Shown here in pieces: positions 1 to 8,986 of a stretch of 64,000 nucleotides of DNA; position 1 is the first letter of the stretch; the number at the start of each line of letters is the position of its first letter. The DNA lies in contig JAVETN010000003.1 of NCBI GenBank assembly GCA_034006035.1, positions 200,472 to 264,471 of the forward strand, given 5' to 3'. This stretch comes from Desulforegulaceae bacterium (lineage in GTDB: Bacteria > Desulfobacterota > Desulfobacteria > Desulfobacterales > JACKCP01). Made by a program: the position numbers and the translations under genes. Below the pieces are notes generated by a model that made no database searches, was not told the origin of the DNA, and saw only the letters and a program-made list of their open reading frames with translations.

Positions 1-77
1 ACCCCCAGGAAAATGAGTAAAATAAAAAGAGCTGTTTTTATAGAAATTCTTATGATTTTTAAGTTTTTTTCATTCAT
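1..77 (-). CDS. RND/MacAB-type efflux periplasmic adaptor, N-terminal fragment
   Basis: An ATG at 75-77 overlaps the stop codon of the upstream outer membrane factor gene and opens a frame that runs off the left edge. The 25 visible residues begin MNEKNLKIIRISIK and continue into a hydrophobic stretch (ALFILLIFLG), as expected for the inner-membrane anchor of a periplasmic membrane-fusion protein. Translational coupling to a NodT-type outer membrane protein supports an efflux adaptor, but the body of the protein is outside the window, so the family is inferred from position only. Confidence 0.5.
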   Translation of the reverse strand, partial: MNEKNLKIIRISIKTALFILLIFLG

Positions 78-1446
78 TTTTATTTTCCATGTTTTTTGCA
101 AATTTTTCAGCCCAGGTGCTTCCAATGGCTCTGTAAAGAGATATCCTATATTCAAGGAGATTTGATTTTTCGTTTATAAGAATAGATTCAAGATTTTTGA
201 GGTAATTATATTTTTCAATATAATCAATATAATCTGAGCTTCCGTTTTTATATTCATTCTCAGAATAATAAAGGGAAGTTTTTGATGCTTCTATTCTTTT
301 TTTTACAAGTTCCAGTTTTTTTAACTGGGATTTTTCTTCTGAAACTGCATCTGATACTTCCTTTAGTGCCGAAATAACAAGGTCTTTATAGGAATATAAA
401 TTTTCGTTTCTTTCCGCTCTTGTTCTTTTGATCTCTTCTTTTAAATTTCCTCCGTTAAACACTGGTGCTGCTAAATTTGCCGCAAGATTTGAGATCCAGT
501 CATCAATGGAAAGAGAAAAGTCATCTGAACCAAGACCTATGGCTCCTGAAATTGAAAGCTTTGGAAGCATATTTTTTTTTGCAGAATAAAGGTTTTGCTG
601 GGAGGCATTAAGCCTTGAAAAAGAAGCTTTAATATCTGGCCTTGAACTGAGAATATCTAAAGGAATTCCAGTTTCAGGCATTGGAGGAAGATCAGGAAGT
701 TCAGATACTTTTAATTTTAAAGAGTCAATTCCTGTAAGATAGATAAGTTTGTTTAAAAGAAGGGTTTTTTCAAGCTCAATGGAGTTTATTGTTTCTTTTA
801 ATGAAATTGTTTCCTTTTTATGATCATAAATATTTGAAGCCTTGGTCATTCCATTTTTATACCTGAGCTTTAAAATCTCAAGCTGGTTTTCATTCTGGTT
901 AAGGATTTCATTTAAAATTTTTAGTCTTGAATTGATTGAAGTTATATCTTTCCATGTGGTTACAGTTTCAGAGGCAATGGTTACTGCAGCTGATTCTAGT
1001 TCACTTCTTGCAGCTTTTTCATTAAATTCAGCAGCTTTTACCCGGGAATTTATTTTTCCCCATAAATCAATTTCATAACTTGCCGCAAGTCTTGCAGATG
1101 AAGATTTAGAGGTGTTTTTATCTGTTCTTGTTTCAGAAATTCCCCCCTCAATATCAAGATCAGGAAACAGCCCTGATTTTTCCTTTGCAGAAACAGCCCC
1201 TGATTTTTTAAGGGTTTCAAAGGCCTTTTTTATTGTATTATTGTTTTTAAGAGCGGTTTCAACCAGATAATTAAGTTCTTCATTATTTAAATCTTCCCAC
1301 CATTTTTCAATTTTTACATTTCCTGATAAATTTTTGGTGAAACTTTCAGGCATTTTAACATCAAAATTTTTTTCTTCGGGTTTAAATGACGCACACCCGG
1401 AAATTAAAATGATTATCAATACAAAGATTAAAAATTTTTGATTCAT
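70..1446 (-). CDS. NodT/TolC-type outer membrane efflux lipoprotein
   Basis: This is a 458-residue outer membrane factor of a tripartite efflux pump. It would form the trimeric channel-tunnel that carries substrates from a periplasmic adaptor across the outer membrane. The N-terminus is a lipoprotein signal ending in the lipobox ISGC (Cys18). Long heptad-rich helices and the motif SSRPDIKASFSRLNAS (about residues 268-283) are typical of NodT/CusC-like OEP domains, with LAAPVFNGG in the second repeat. Length is normal for the family. The downstream gene (1-77) overlaps its stop and probably encodes the partner adaptor. The exported substrate cannot be read from the sequence. Confidence 0.88.
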   Translation of the reverse strand: MNQKFLIFVLIIILISGCASFKPEEKNFDVKMPESFTKNLSGNVKIEKWWEDLNNEELNYLVETALKNNNTIKKAFETLKKSGAVSAKEKSGLFPDLDIEGGISETRTDKNTSKSSSARLAASYEIDLWGKINSRVKAAEFNEKAARSELESAAVTIASETVTTWKDITSINSRLKILNEILNQNENQLEILKLRYKNGMTKASNIYDHKKETISLKETINSIELEKTLLLNKLIYLTGIDSLKLKVSELPDLPPMPETGIPLDILSSRPDIKASFSRLNASQQNLYSAKKNMLPKLSISGAIGLGSDDFSLSIDDWISNLAANLAAPVFNGGNLKEEIKRTRAERNENLYSYKDLVISALKEVSDAVSEEKSQLKKLELVKKRIEASKTSLYYSENEYKNGSSDYIDYIEKYNYLKNLESILINEKSNLLEYRISLYRAIGSTWAEKFAKNMENKNE

Positions 1447-1520
1447 GATTATCCTGTAAAATTAAAAGCTTTAAGTTTTTTTAATTGGCTGATGAAGATC
1501 ATTAGATTTAAGAAAGCTTT

Positions 1521-2231
1521 TTATTTTTCCCCTGTAAAAAGAGTGCAGATTCCAAAGGTAAAATTTTTATATTCCAGATTTTTAAATCCGGCTTTTTCCA
1601 TTATTTTTAAAAAATCAGGGGAAGAAGGAAAATTAATTACAGATTCAGGCAGATAAGAATAAGCGTTATAATTTTTTGAAAAAAGGCCGCCTATAAATGG
1701 AAGTATTTTTAAAAAATATAAAAGATAAAGGGATTTTAAAAATTGGTTTTCAGGTGTTGTAAGCTCTAAGACAGCAATTCTGCCGCCGCTTTTAAGACAG
1801 GAATAAAAGTTTTCCAAAGCTTTTTGTCTGTTTACTATGTTTCTTATTCCAAAAGCTATGGTAACTGCATTAAATTTTTGATCTTTAAATGGAGAATAAA
1901 GAGCATTTGAAGAAACAAGGTAAAAACTATTTTCTTTATTTTTTAGCCTTATTTTTTTCTTTGAAAATCTAAGCATTTCCCAGGAAAAATCAGCTCCTGT
2001 TATCTGGGCTGTTCTATTTTGTCTTAAAACTTCAAGGCCTATATCACAGGTTCCGCATGCCATATCAAGAATTTTGGGGTTGTTTTGATCAAGTTTAAGT
2101 GATTTTACCGCCTTTTTTCTCCAGGTGACATCCTGTCTTAGGCTTAAGAATCTGTTAAGAAAATCATACCAAGGTGCTATTGTATCAAACATGCTTTTTA
2201 TAAATGGGCGTTCATTCTTATTCATTGACAA
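1521..2231 (-). CDS. menG: Demethylmenaquinone / ubiquinone methyltransferase (MenG/UbiE)
   Basis: A 236-residue SAM-dependent C-methyltransferase that performs the last step of menaquinone synthesis. The N-terminal signature FDTIAPWYDFLNRFLSL, the SAM-binding motif ILDMACGTCDIGLEV (around residues 54-68) and FGIRNIVNRQKAL (about 128-140) are diagnostic of UbiE/MenG. An anaerobe would be expected to make menaquinone, so MenG is the likelier role; sequence alone does not separate the two substrates. The gene is divergent from dnaJ and is transcribed alone here. Confidence 0.9.
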   Translation of the reverse strand: MSMNKNERPFIKSMFDTIAPWYDFLNRFLSLRQDVTWRKKAVKSLKLDQNNPKILDMACGTCDIGLEVLRQNRTAQITGADFSWEMLRFSKKKIRLKNKENSFYLVSSNALYSPFKDQKFNAVTIAFGIRNIVNRQKALENFYSCLKSGGRIAVLELTTPENQFLKSLYLLYFLKILPFIGGLFSKNYNAYSYLPESVINFPSSPDFLKIMEKAGFKNLEYKNFTFGICTLFTGEK

Positions 2232-2264
2232 TACCGTTTAATGTATTAATTATTATATAAAATT

Positions 2265-2297
2265 TTGGCTTCCGAAAAACTCAAGGTCGGAAGCCAA
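2265..2297. other. Perfect 11-bp stem hairpin between divergent genes
   Basis: TTGGCTTCCGA (2265-2275) and its exact reverse complement (2287-2297) flank an 11-base loop and are followed by TTTTATTT. It lies between the starts of menG and dnaJ, so it cannot be the ordinary terminator of either. It is not a CIRCE element, since the conserved TTAGCACTC half-site is absent. It could be a terminator of an unseen short transcript or a regulatory dyad. Confidence 0.5.
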
Positions 2298-2376
2298 TTT
2301 TATTTAATTGAAGACGGCAAAATATTTACCACAATCTTAAATTTTAAACAATAAACATAAAGTTCAGGTTTTTATA

Positions 2377-3474
2377 ATGACAACAAAAAAAGATTATTAT
2401 GAGATTTTAGGGGTTGAAAAGGATGTTGATTCAGATACCTTGAAAAAAAGGTATAGAAAAGTTGCAATGAAGTACCATCCAGACCGAAATCCTAACAATG
2501 CCGAAGCTGAGGAAAAATTCAAGGAAGCATCTGAAGCATACGCTGTTTTATCCGATGTGGAAAAAAGAAAGATTTATGATCAATATGGTCATGAAGGCTT
2601 AACAGGAGCAGGTTTTTCAGGAGCTGGAGATTTTAATGATATTTTTTCAGACTTTGGTGATGTATTTCAGGAGTTTTTTGGATTTGGGAGAAGCAGAAAA
2701 AGACGCTCAGGACCTTCAAGGGGCTCTGATTTAAGATATGATCTTGAAATAGATTTTGAAGAAGCTGTGTTTGGTGCTGACAAAGAGCTTGATCTTTTAA
2801 AAGATGAAAAATGTGAAAGATGCTCTGGAATAGGAAGTGAACCTGGAAGTTCTCCCGAGGTTTGTTCCAGGTGCGGGGGATCTGGCCAGTATACAGAGTC
2901 CCAGGGATTTTTCACAGTGAGATCAACTTGTCCGTATTGTAAGGGGCAAGGTTCTGTAATTAAGGATCCATGCAGGGAATGCAGGGGAAGGGGAGTTGTC
3001 CAGAAGCAAAGAAAGATTTCCTTGAAAATTCCCAAAGGGGTGGACAGTGGCTCAAAACTAAGGATTTCTGGTGAAGGAGAAGCAGGGGCATTAGGCGGAC
3101 CAAACGGTGATCTTTATATTTTTCTAAGGGTGAGGCCACATAAAAATTTTGAAAGAAGAGGAACAGATTTAATCTGTTATGTTGATATTACTTTTATCCA
3201 GGCCGCTTTAGGAGATAAAATAACCATTCCAACCATAAGTGGTGAGCTTGAAATAGAAATACCAAAAGGAACCCAGTTTGGCGATAAAATAAGACTTAGA
3301 AATGAAGGGGTTCCCTCTCTTAGAACAGGTCAAAGAGGTGATCAAATTGTCATTTTTCATATAAAAACTCCAAAAGGTATAAACAAGAAGCAGGAAAAGC
3401 TTTTAAAAGAATTTAACAAGCTTGATAAAAGTAAGATTAAAAACAAACTCAAAAATCTTTTAAAAGGATTTTAG
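2377..3474 (+). CDS. dnaJ: Chaperone protein DnaJ
   Basis: A 365-residue type I Hsp40 co-chaperone that stimulates the DnaK ATPase and delivers unfolded clients. The J domain (about residues 5-70) contains the essential HPD in KYHPDRNP. It is followed by a Gly/Phe-rich segment (GAGFSGAGDFNDIF), four CxxCxGxG zinc motifs (CERCSGIG, CSRCGGSG, CPYCKGQG, CRECRGRG; about 145-215) and the C-terminal client-binding domains. Length and order match canonical DnaJ. queD follows 2 bases after the stop, so the two are probably co-transcribed. No dnaK or grpE is adjacent. Confidence 0.96.
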   Translation: MTTKKDYYEILGVEKDVDSDTLKKRYRKVAMKYHPDRNPNNAEAEEKFKEASEAYAVLSDVEKRKIYDQYGHEGLTGAGFSGAGDFNDIFSDFGDVFQEFFGFGRSRKRRSGPSRGSDLRYDLEIDFEEAVFGADKELDLLKDEKCERCSGIGSEPGSSPEVCSRCGGSGQYTESQGFFTVRSTCPYCKGQGSVIKDPCRECRGRGVVQKQRKISLKIPKGVDSGSKLRISGEGEAGALGGPNGDLYIFLRVRPHKNFERRGTDLICYVDITFIQAALGDKITIPTISGELEIEIPKGTQFGDKIRLRNEGVPSLRTGQRGDQIVIFHIKTPKGINKKQEKLLKEFNKLDKSKIKNKLKNLLKGF

Positions 3475-3476
3475 AT

Positions 3477-3851
3477 ATGTATGAACTAAAAGTTACAGGA
3501 AGTTTTGCAGCTGCACATCGTCTTTCAAATGTTACTGAGAAATGTGAAAATCTCCATGGACATAATTGGAAAACAGAGCTCTTTATAAAATCTGACAAAC
3601 TCAATGAGTTTGGAGTTGTAATAGATTTTGGAATTATAAAAAAATATTTAAGGGAAATTTTAGAATATCTTGATCATAAGTATTTGAACGAATTGGAGCC
3701 ATTTAAAAATATCAATGCATCATCAGAAGTTTTATCAAAATATATTGCCGATGAAATTGAGAAACGAATTGAAAGTAAAGAAATAAGTGTTTCAAGGGTA
3801 ACAGTCTGGGAATCAGACAATGCCGCAGCTACTTATTATCCTGATAAATAA
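3477..3851 (+). CDS. queD: 6-carboxy-5,6,7,8-tetrahydropterin synthase (QueD/PTPS family)
   Basis: A 124-residue 6-pyruvoyl-tetrahydropterin synthase-fold enzyme, most likely QueD in the queuosine/7-deazaguanine pathway. The zinc-binding histidines are visible in AAHRL (His14) and NLHGHNW (His27, His29). The catalytic Cys lies just before them (EKCENLHGH), DHKYLN follows, and the C-terminal VTVWES supplies the pterin-anchoring Glu. The start lies 2 bases after the dnaJ stop, with an AAAGGA ribosome site inside the dnaJ end. Length is normal. Confidence 0.92.
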   Translation: MYELKVTGSFAAAHRLSNVTEKCENLHGHNWKTELFIKSDKLNEFGVVIDFGIIKKYLREILEYLDHKYLNELEPFKNINASSEVLSKYIADEIEKRIESKEISVSRVTVWESDNAAATYYPDK

Positions 3852-3941
3852 AAAGCTGGAAAACTGAAACTGCTTTTTTGCCCGGTCATCAAATTAAGTT
3901 TTATCAATATGAGCTGGACAAAAAAGCTTTGTTTCGGTTAA

Positions 3942-5618
3942 TTACTCACCTGATTTTTTTATTATTCCTTTTCCATGAAGTTTGTCGTCTTCAAAAACAG
4001 AAGCATTTCCAAAAGCCTTATAAATTGAAAGTCCGTCAAAAAGTGGAACTAAAACTTCATCTAAAAGGATTTCGCCTTTTTCTGTTAAATCAGGAGATTT
4101 AAATTTTGAAAGTTTTAAAATAGACCTTCCTGAATCTTTGAGATTATCTAAAAACTTTATGGTATCAAAAAATGAAATCATGTTGAATTCTTCTGGAAAC
4201 TGTTCTTTTATAAATTTGAAGTTAGAATTGTTTTCTATGGAATTTCCAGACTTGCCTGAATCTATAATTTTTTGGAAAACAAAAGTATTGACTGAAACAA
4301 TGAAGTAATCATTAAAATATCCCCAGGAAGGCTCAATTGACTTTCCAAACGGAAGGGGAATTGATTTGATTTTAACATTGTTTAAGGTTTTGTTCTGAAG
4401 GGGAATCAGGTTGTTTTGTTTTTTCCGGATAGAATCAAAGCCTTTGTTAAAAACAGGCCCGGCTTTTTTGTCAAATACAAAAGCCAGAGAGGGAACAGGA
4501 AAGATTCCCCTGGTGTCAGTATCTGTAATTATAATTCCCAGTTCACCTTTAAATTCATTATAAAATGTTCTTGGATCAACCTGGGTTTCAAATAACAATT
4601 TCTGCTCAAATTCCTTAAGTTTTTCTTTGTCATTAAAAATATTGTCTATAAATTTTTCAGGATTGAACTTGTTCTGCCATGAAAAGCTGACAAGGTCTTT
4701 GGGAACCATGGATAGAAAATTTTTCCCATTTTCTTTTTTGATGGTGTTTTTATAATTAAGCTCTACTTCTGAAATAGATTCATAAAAAGAGTCACCTCTG
4801 TTAAACCCGCATAAAACAACTGATTTTAAGTCATTATTCAATCTGCTCTTTAAATTAACAAGAAAATCTGTTTTGTTTTTTTTGCTTATTCTTTCAATTT
4901 TTGAATAGATTTCTTTTGTATCTGCATAGAAAAAAAAGTCTCTTTTCTTAAAATTTATTTTGTTTTTTATATTTTTATATTTTTTTGTAGAAGCCAGGGA
5001 TTTTTCTTTAGTCACTCCTGCAATTTTTTGGGCTGTTTCAAGGTTTAAGGTGAGTATCAGGTATTCATTAATTAGAAAATGGTAAAAGTCAAAAGAGTCT
5101 TTATATCTGGCTTTTGAAATTGTGGTTTTCTTGTATTCAAATTTTTCTTTTGTTTCTATTTCAGAAATGGATTCTGATAGGATTTGAGAAAATTTTGAGT
5201 TTATTTTGGACTGGATAAGCAAAGCTGCTTCCATATTTTCCAAAGGTTTTTCAAGATCAAAGGATATAAGGGCAAAAGAAATGTTTTTACCCAAAAAGTT
5301 GTAAAAAATTTCCTGATTTATTTTTGAACTAAAGTCTGATTTAAACTTTTCAAAGCCTTTTATTGTTTCTTCGGGAAGCTCAAGTTTTTTAGCTGTTGAA
5401 ATAAAATCTATTTTTTTTATATTTTGACCCAGGTTGTTTTTGCTGATACTTTTTATGTTTTTTTCAAGGTTTTTTATCTGAATAAGAAAAGTTGTATTCT
5501 CAGGCAGAAGCTGTTCAGGAGCTGATGGTAAAAGAACAGGGGCTTTTATTAAATAAAAATAAGCTCCGACACCTGATGCAAGTGCAAGAATAAAAAAAGA
5601 AATAAAAATTTTTTTCAT
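3942..5618 (-). CDS. Membrane-anchored or exported DUF3352-like protein
   Basis: A 558-residue protein of unknown function. Residues 1-22 form a signal or anchor helix, followed by PEQLLPENTTFLIQIKNLEKN, a pattern like the start of DUF3352 proteins. The rest is a soluble, Lys/Phe-rich domain without catalytic motifs I can name; VPKDLVSFSWQNKFNPE resembles the internal repeat of that family. It probably faces the periplasm. It is transcribed alone, convergent with queD. The family assignment is by pattern only. Confidence 0.55.
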   Translation of the reverse strand: MKKIFISFFILALASGVGAYFYLIKAPVLLPSAPEQLLPENTTFLIQIKNLEKNIKSISKNNLGQNIKKIDFISTAKKLELPEETIKGFEKFKSDFSSKINQEIFYNFLGKNISFALISFDLEKPLENMEAALLIQSKINSKFSQILSESISEIETKEKFEYKKTTISKARYKDSFDFYHFLINEYLILTLNLETAQKIAGVTKEKSLASTKKYKNIKNKINFKKRDFFFYADTKEIYSKIERISKKNKTDFLVNLKSRLNNDLKSVVLCGFNRGDSFYESISEVELNYKNTIKKENGKNFLSMVPKDLVSFSWQNKFNPEKFIDNIFNDKEKLKEFEQKLLFETQVDPRTFYNEFKGELGIIITDTDTRGIFPVPSLAFVFDKKAGPVFNKGFDSIRKKQNNLIPLQNKTLNNVKIKSIPLPFGKSIEPSWGYFNDYFIVSVNTFVFQKIIDSGKSGNSIENNSNFKFIKEQFPEEFNMISFFDTIKFLDNLKDSGRSILKLSKFKSPDLTEKGEILLDEVLVPLFDGLSIYKAFGNASVFEDDKLHGKGIIKKSGE

Positions 5619-5799
5619 ACAAAACCTTTCCTGGTGTATTTTTCATAAAAATTAAAGTATATGTTTTGGGCTTGACTGTTTAGTTACAGCTCAAATCAAT
5701 GTTTTTTGTTTGATAGACAAAGATCTTTTTTACCAAGATTAACTGCTCATAATAATAGATTTCATTTTAATGTAAACTAAATTAAAAGGGGAAAGATTT

Positions 5800-7158
5800 A
5801 TGGACGCTTTTCTGAAATCTCTGGAAAGCTTTATGGGAGTACTCAGCGGTTGGATTTGGGGGACTCCGCTTTTGGTTCTCCTTGTTGGAACAGGTGTTTG
5901 GCTGACAATAAGATTAAAAGGACTTCAGTTTACAACTCTTGGAGAATCCCTTTATCTTGCTTTCATCAGAAGAAAAAATTTTGATGATAAAGAAGACGGA
6001 GATATTTCCCATTTTCAAGCCTTAATGACAGCCATGTCAGCTACAGTTGGTACAGGTAATATAGCTGGAGTTGCAACTGCAATTGCACTTGGAGGCCCTG
6101 GTGCCTTGTTTTGGATGTGGATAACAGGACTTGTTGGGATGGCTACAAAGTATGCGGAAGCTGTTCTTGCTGTTGTTTACAGAGAAAAGGATGCCAAGGG
6201 GAATATGAGCGGCGGGCCTATGTATTATATTTCCAATGGTTTGGGCTGGAAATGGATGGGTACTCTTTTTGCTGTTTTTGCAGCAATTGCAGCCTTTGGT
6301 ATTGGAAATATGGTTCAGTCAAATTCCATGGCCGATGCAGTTAATGCAAACTTTAATATTCCTTTTTGGGTTACAGGGCTTGTAACAATGTTTTTTGTTT
6401 CCCTTGTTGTTATAGGAGGGATCAAGAGTATAGGAAGAGTTACTTCTGTTATTGTACCTTTTATGGTTCTTTTTTATGTAATAAGCTGCCTTATTGTTCT
6501 TATTGTCAATTATTCAGAAATTCCCTCAGCTTTTGGAGTTATTTTTAAATATGCTTTTAATCCCACAGCTGCAACTGGAGGGTTTGCAGGTTCTGCTTTG
6601 ATGCTCACAATAAGAATGGGGGTTGCAAGAGGGGTTTTTTCAAACGAATCAGGGCTTGGCAGTGCACCTATTGCCGCAGCTGCTGCTAAAACAAACCATC
6701 CTGTAACCCAGGCTCTTGTGTCCATGACCCAGACTTTTATTGATACAATAATTGTTTGTACAATGACAGGTCTTGTTATTGTTTTAAAAGGTGCCTGGAC
6801 AACAGGCAGAAACGGTGCTGATCTTACCACCTACTCTTTTAAGATTTCAGCAGTTCCAGGGGGAGAATACATTGTAACAATAGGTCTTATTCTTTTTGCC
6901 TTTTCAACAATTTTAGGCTGGTGTTACTATGGAGAAAAATCAATAGAGTATCTTTTTGGTGAAAAGGCAGTAATGCCTTACAGGTTTGTATTTGTTCTTT
7001 TTGTTGGAATAGGATCTGTTTTGAAACTTAACCTTGTCTGGACAATTGCTGATGTTTTCAACGGTCTTATGGCTTTTCCAAACTTAATAGCTCTGGTAGC
7101 TCTTACCCCTGTTGTTGTTAAATCCACCAGGGAATATTTTGATAAGAAAAAAGAATAG
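5800..7158 (+). CDS. Alanine or glycine:cation symporter (AGCS family)
   Basis: A 452-residue integral membrane protein that imports alanine or glycine together with Na+ or H+. The family signature [20 protein letters not shown] sits near residues 79-98, followed by [26 protein letters not shown] and [31 protein letters not shown] (near 275-298) is the second AGCS signature. About 10-11 hydrophobic helices are evident and length is normal. It stands alone. No glycine riboswitch is recognisable in the 180-base leader. Confidence 0.93.
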   Translation: MDAFLKSLESFMGVLSGWIWGTPLLVLLVGTGVWLTIRLKGLQFTTLGESLYLAFIRRKNFDDKEDGDISHFQALMTAMSATVGTGNIAGVATAIALGGPGALFWMWITGLVGMATKYAEAVLAVVYREKDAKGNMSGGPMYYISNGLGWKWMGTLFAVFAAIAAFGIGNMVQSNSMADAVNANFNIPFWVTGLVTMFFVSLVVIGGIKSIGRVTSVIVPFMVLFYVISCLIVLIVNYSEIPSAFGVIFKYAFNPTAATGGFAGSALMLTIRMGVARGVFSNESGLGSAPIAAAAAKTNHPVTQALVSMTQTFIDTIIVCTMTGLVIVLKGAWTTGRNGADLTTYSFKISAVPGGEYIVTIGLILFAFSTILGWCYYGEKSIEYLFGEKAVMPYRFVFVLFVGIGSVLKLNLVWTIADVFNGLMAFPNLIALVALTPVVVKSTREYFDKKKE

Positions 7159-7246
7159 ATTTTTTTAAAGTTTTAAAAAGGCTGTTTTATCCTGAAATCC
7201 AGCCCGGGAAATAGATGATAAATTTTTATTTTATGGGAGAATTGAT

Positions 7247-8809
7247 ATGGGTACAAATAATCTACAACCTTTTTCTATGATTGAAGGCTTGGTTGAGCAT
7301 TTTAAGGATGAAAAATGTCTTACAATTGAAACCCATATTTCATGGATTGTTATAACAGATAAATACGCCTACAAGATTAAAAAATCACTGGATCTTGGGT
7401 TTCTGGATTTTTCCACCCTTGAAAAAAGGTTGCATTTTTGCCGGGAAGAAATCCGTCTTAACAAAAAATTTGCACCAGATATTTATCTTTGTGTTATTCC
7501 AATTACCGGTACACTTGAGTCTCCCAAATGGGATGGAGATGGGAAACCCATTGAATATGCTGTGAAAATGCGGGCTTTTCCCCAGGATAAGCAGCTGGAC
7601 CGAGTCCTTGACGCCGGTTTGCTAAAAGCCGAACAATTTGATCTTTTAGCAGATTATATAGGAAAATTTCATGAAGAAGCAGAGGTTGCCCCTGGAAACA
7701 GCGACTATGGAAGCCCTGAAAAAATTTTTTACCCTGTCCAGGAAAATTTTATCCAGATACGCGAGCATTGCAGGGATAAAGATGTGTTGAAATCGCTTTC
7801 ACAACTGGAAAAATGGAGCAGCGAAACCTTTGATTCTCTTTTTTCCACTTTTATAGCAAGAAAAAAGTATGGTTTTATCAGGGAATGTCATGGGGATCTG
7901 CATTTGAGAAATCTTGCCTGGGTCGAAAACCGGCCAGTGGCTTTTGATTGTATTGAATTTGATCCTTACCTGAGGTGGATCGATACTATAAATGATCTGG
8001 CGTTTTTGGTAATGGATTTAGATAGTAAAAATCAATCCAGGTTTGCCAACCGTTTTATTAATAAGTACTTGGAATATAACGGAGATTATGAATCAATTCC
8101 CATTTTAAAATTCTATCTGGTTTATAAGGCTTTGATCCGTGCCAAGATCTCTGCCATTCGAGGTGATCAGCCAGGGATAAGTTCCAAAGAAAAAGCCTTG
8201 GCTAAAAAAAAGTTTCAAGACTACTTAAAGCTGGCCTTGGATTATACTAAACCTGTGACACCATTATTGATTATCACTCGAGGTATGTCAGCCTCTGGAA
8301 AAAGCACCATAAGTCAGCAGCTTGCAGAATCATTGGGAGCCCTGCGTATTCGAACTGATGTTGAACGAAAACGGCTTTTTGGTTTAAGACCTGAAGACAA
8401 GAAGGAGAATAAAATAGATCAAGGTATTTACGGACAAAGTGCCACTGAAAAGACCTATTCAAAACTTGAGGAATTTACAGAGAAGATAGTCAATTCAAAA
8501 CATTCTGTAATAGTTGATGGAGTGTTTATGCATTATTGGCAGCGGGAATTATTTAGAGAGCTGGCAAAAAAGAAAAATATCCCCTTTATTATTCTGGAAT
8601 TTGTCTGCGATATAAAAACTCTTCAAAAACGTATTGTAGAGCGTAAAAACAAAGAAAATGTTTCTGATGCGGATCTCAAGGTACTTGAACATCAGTATAC
8701 CAGGTGGGAACCCTTGAATAGCAATGAGATCTGCAATTCTGTAACAATAGATACAGGCAGGCAGGTCAACATAAAAATCCTTGCCAGGCAGCTTAAAGAA
8801 AAAACCTAA
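7247..8809 (+). CDS. Aminoglycoside-phosphotransferase-like / AAA_33 kinase fusion
   Basis: A 520-residue two-domain protein. Residues 1-335 resemble an APH/choline-kinase fold, with ECHGDLHLRNLAW carrying the catalytic Asp and FDCIEFDPYLRWIDTINDLAF supplying the metal-binding Asp. Residues 340-520 are a P-loop kinase with Walker A RGMSASGKST (about 345-354) and a zeta/gluconate-kinase-like TDVERKRLFG motif. Such fusions are widespread and usually uncharacterised; the substrate is unknown. Codon and base use look richer in GC than the flanking genes, which suggests acquisition by transfer. It is preceded by GGGAGAA at a good ribosome-site spacing. Confidence 0.8.
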   Translation: MGTNNLQPFSMIEGLVEHFKDEKCLTIETHISWIVITDKYAYKIKKSLDLGFLDFSTLEKRLHFCREEIRLNKKFAPDIYLCVIPITGTLESPKWDGDGKPIEYAVKMRAFPQDKQLDRVLDAGLLKAEQFDLLADYIGKFHEEAEVAPGNSDYGSPEKIFYPVQENFIQIREHCRDKDVLKSLSQLEKWSSETFDSLFSTFIARKKYGFIRECHGDLHLRNLAWVENRPVAFDCIEFDPYLRWIDTINDLAFLVMDLDSKNQSRFANRFINKYLEYNGDYESIPILKFYLVYKALIRAKISAIRGDQPGISSKEKALAKKKFQDYLKLALDYTKPVTPLLIITRGMSASGKSTISQQLAESLGALRIRTDVERKRLFGLRPEDKKENKIDQGIYGQSATEKTYSKLEEFTEKIVNSKHSVIVDGVFMHYWQRELFRELAKKKNIPFIILEFVCDIKTLQKRIVERKNKENVSDADLKVLEHQYTRWEPLNSNEICNSVTIDTGRQVNIKILARQLKEKT

Positions 8810-8865
8810 TTTACCAGGAGGCTATTGTTATAGGTTTGTTTTTTTCTCTTATCCCATTGATTAAC

Positions 8866-8940
8866 TAAAACCTTTGTGGGCTTTTCAAATTTATTGCATT
8901 TACTGAGTTAAACTTGAAAAACCCTCAATTCAGGTAAAAT
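8866..8940. repeat. Dispersed palindromic repeat, copy 1
   Basis: The segment starting AAAACCTTTGTGGGC contains imperfect inverted arms (GGGCTTTTCAAATTTA against TAAACTTGAAAAACCC). Its left half matches the copy at 50104 (AAAACCTTTCGGGC, then TTGCATCTACTGCGTTAAA against TTGCATTTACTGAGTTAAA). Its right half matches 34911-34940. It is an intergenic, presumably non-coding interspersed element. Confidence 0.6.
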
Positions 8941-8986
8941 AAAGAAAGCTGAATTGAACAGCTTTTTAACCAATTTTTCTAAGTAG

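Noticed and set aside
2265-2297. CIRCE (HrcA) operator before dnaJ
   Set aside because: The CIRCE half-site TTAGCACTC-N9-GAGTGCTAA is absent; the stem sequence is unrelated.
5640-5799. Glycine riboswitch before the alanine/glycine symporter
   Set aside because: No paired glycine-aptamer motifs could be found in the leader.
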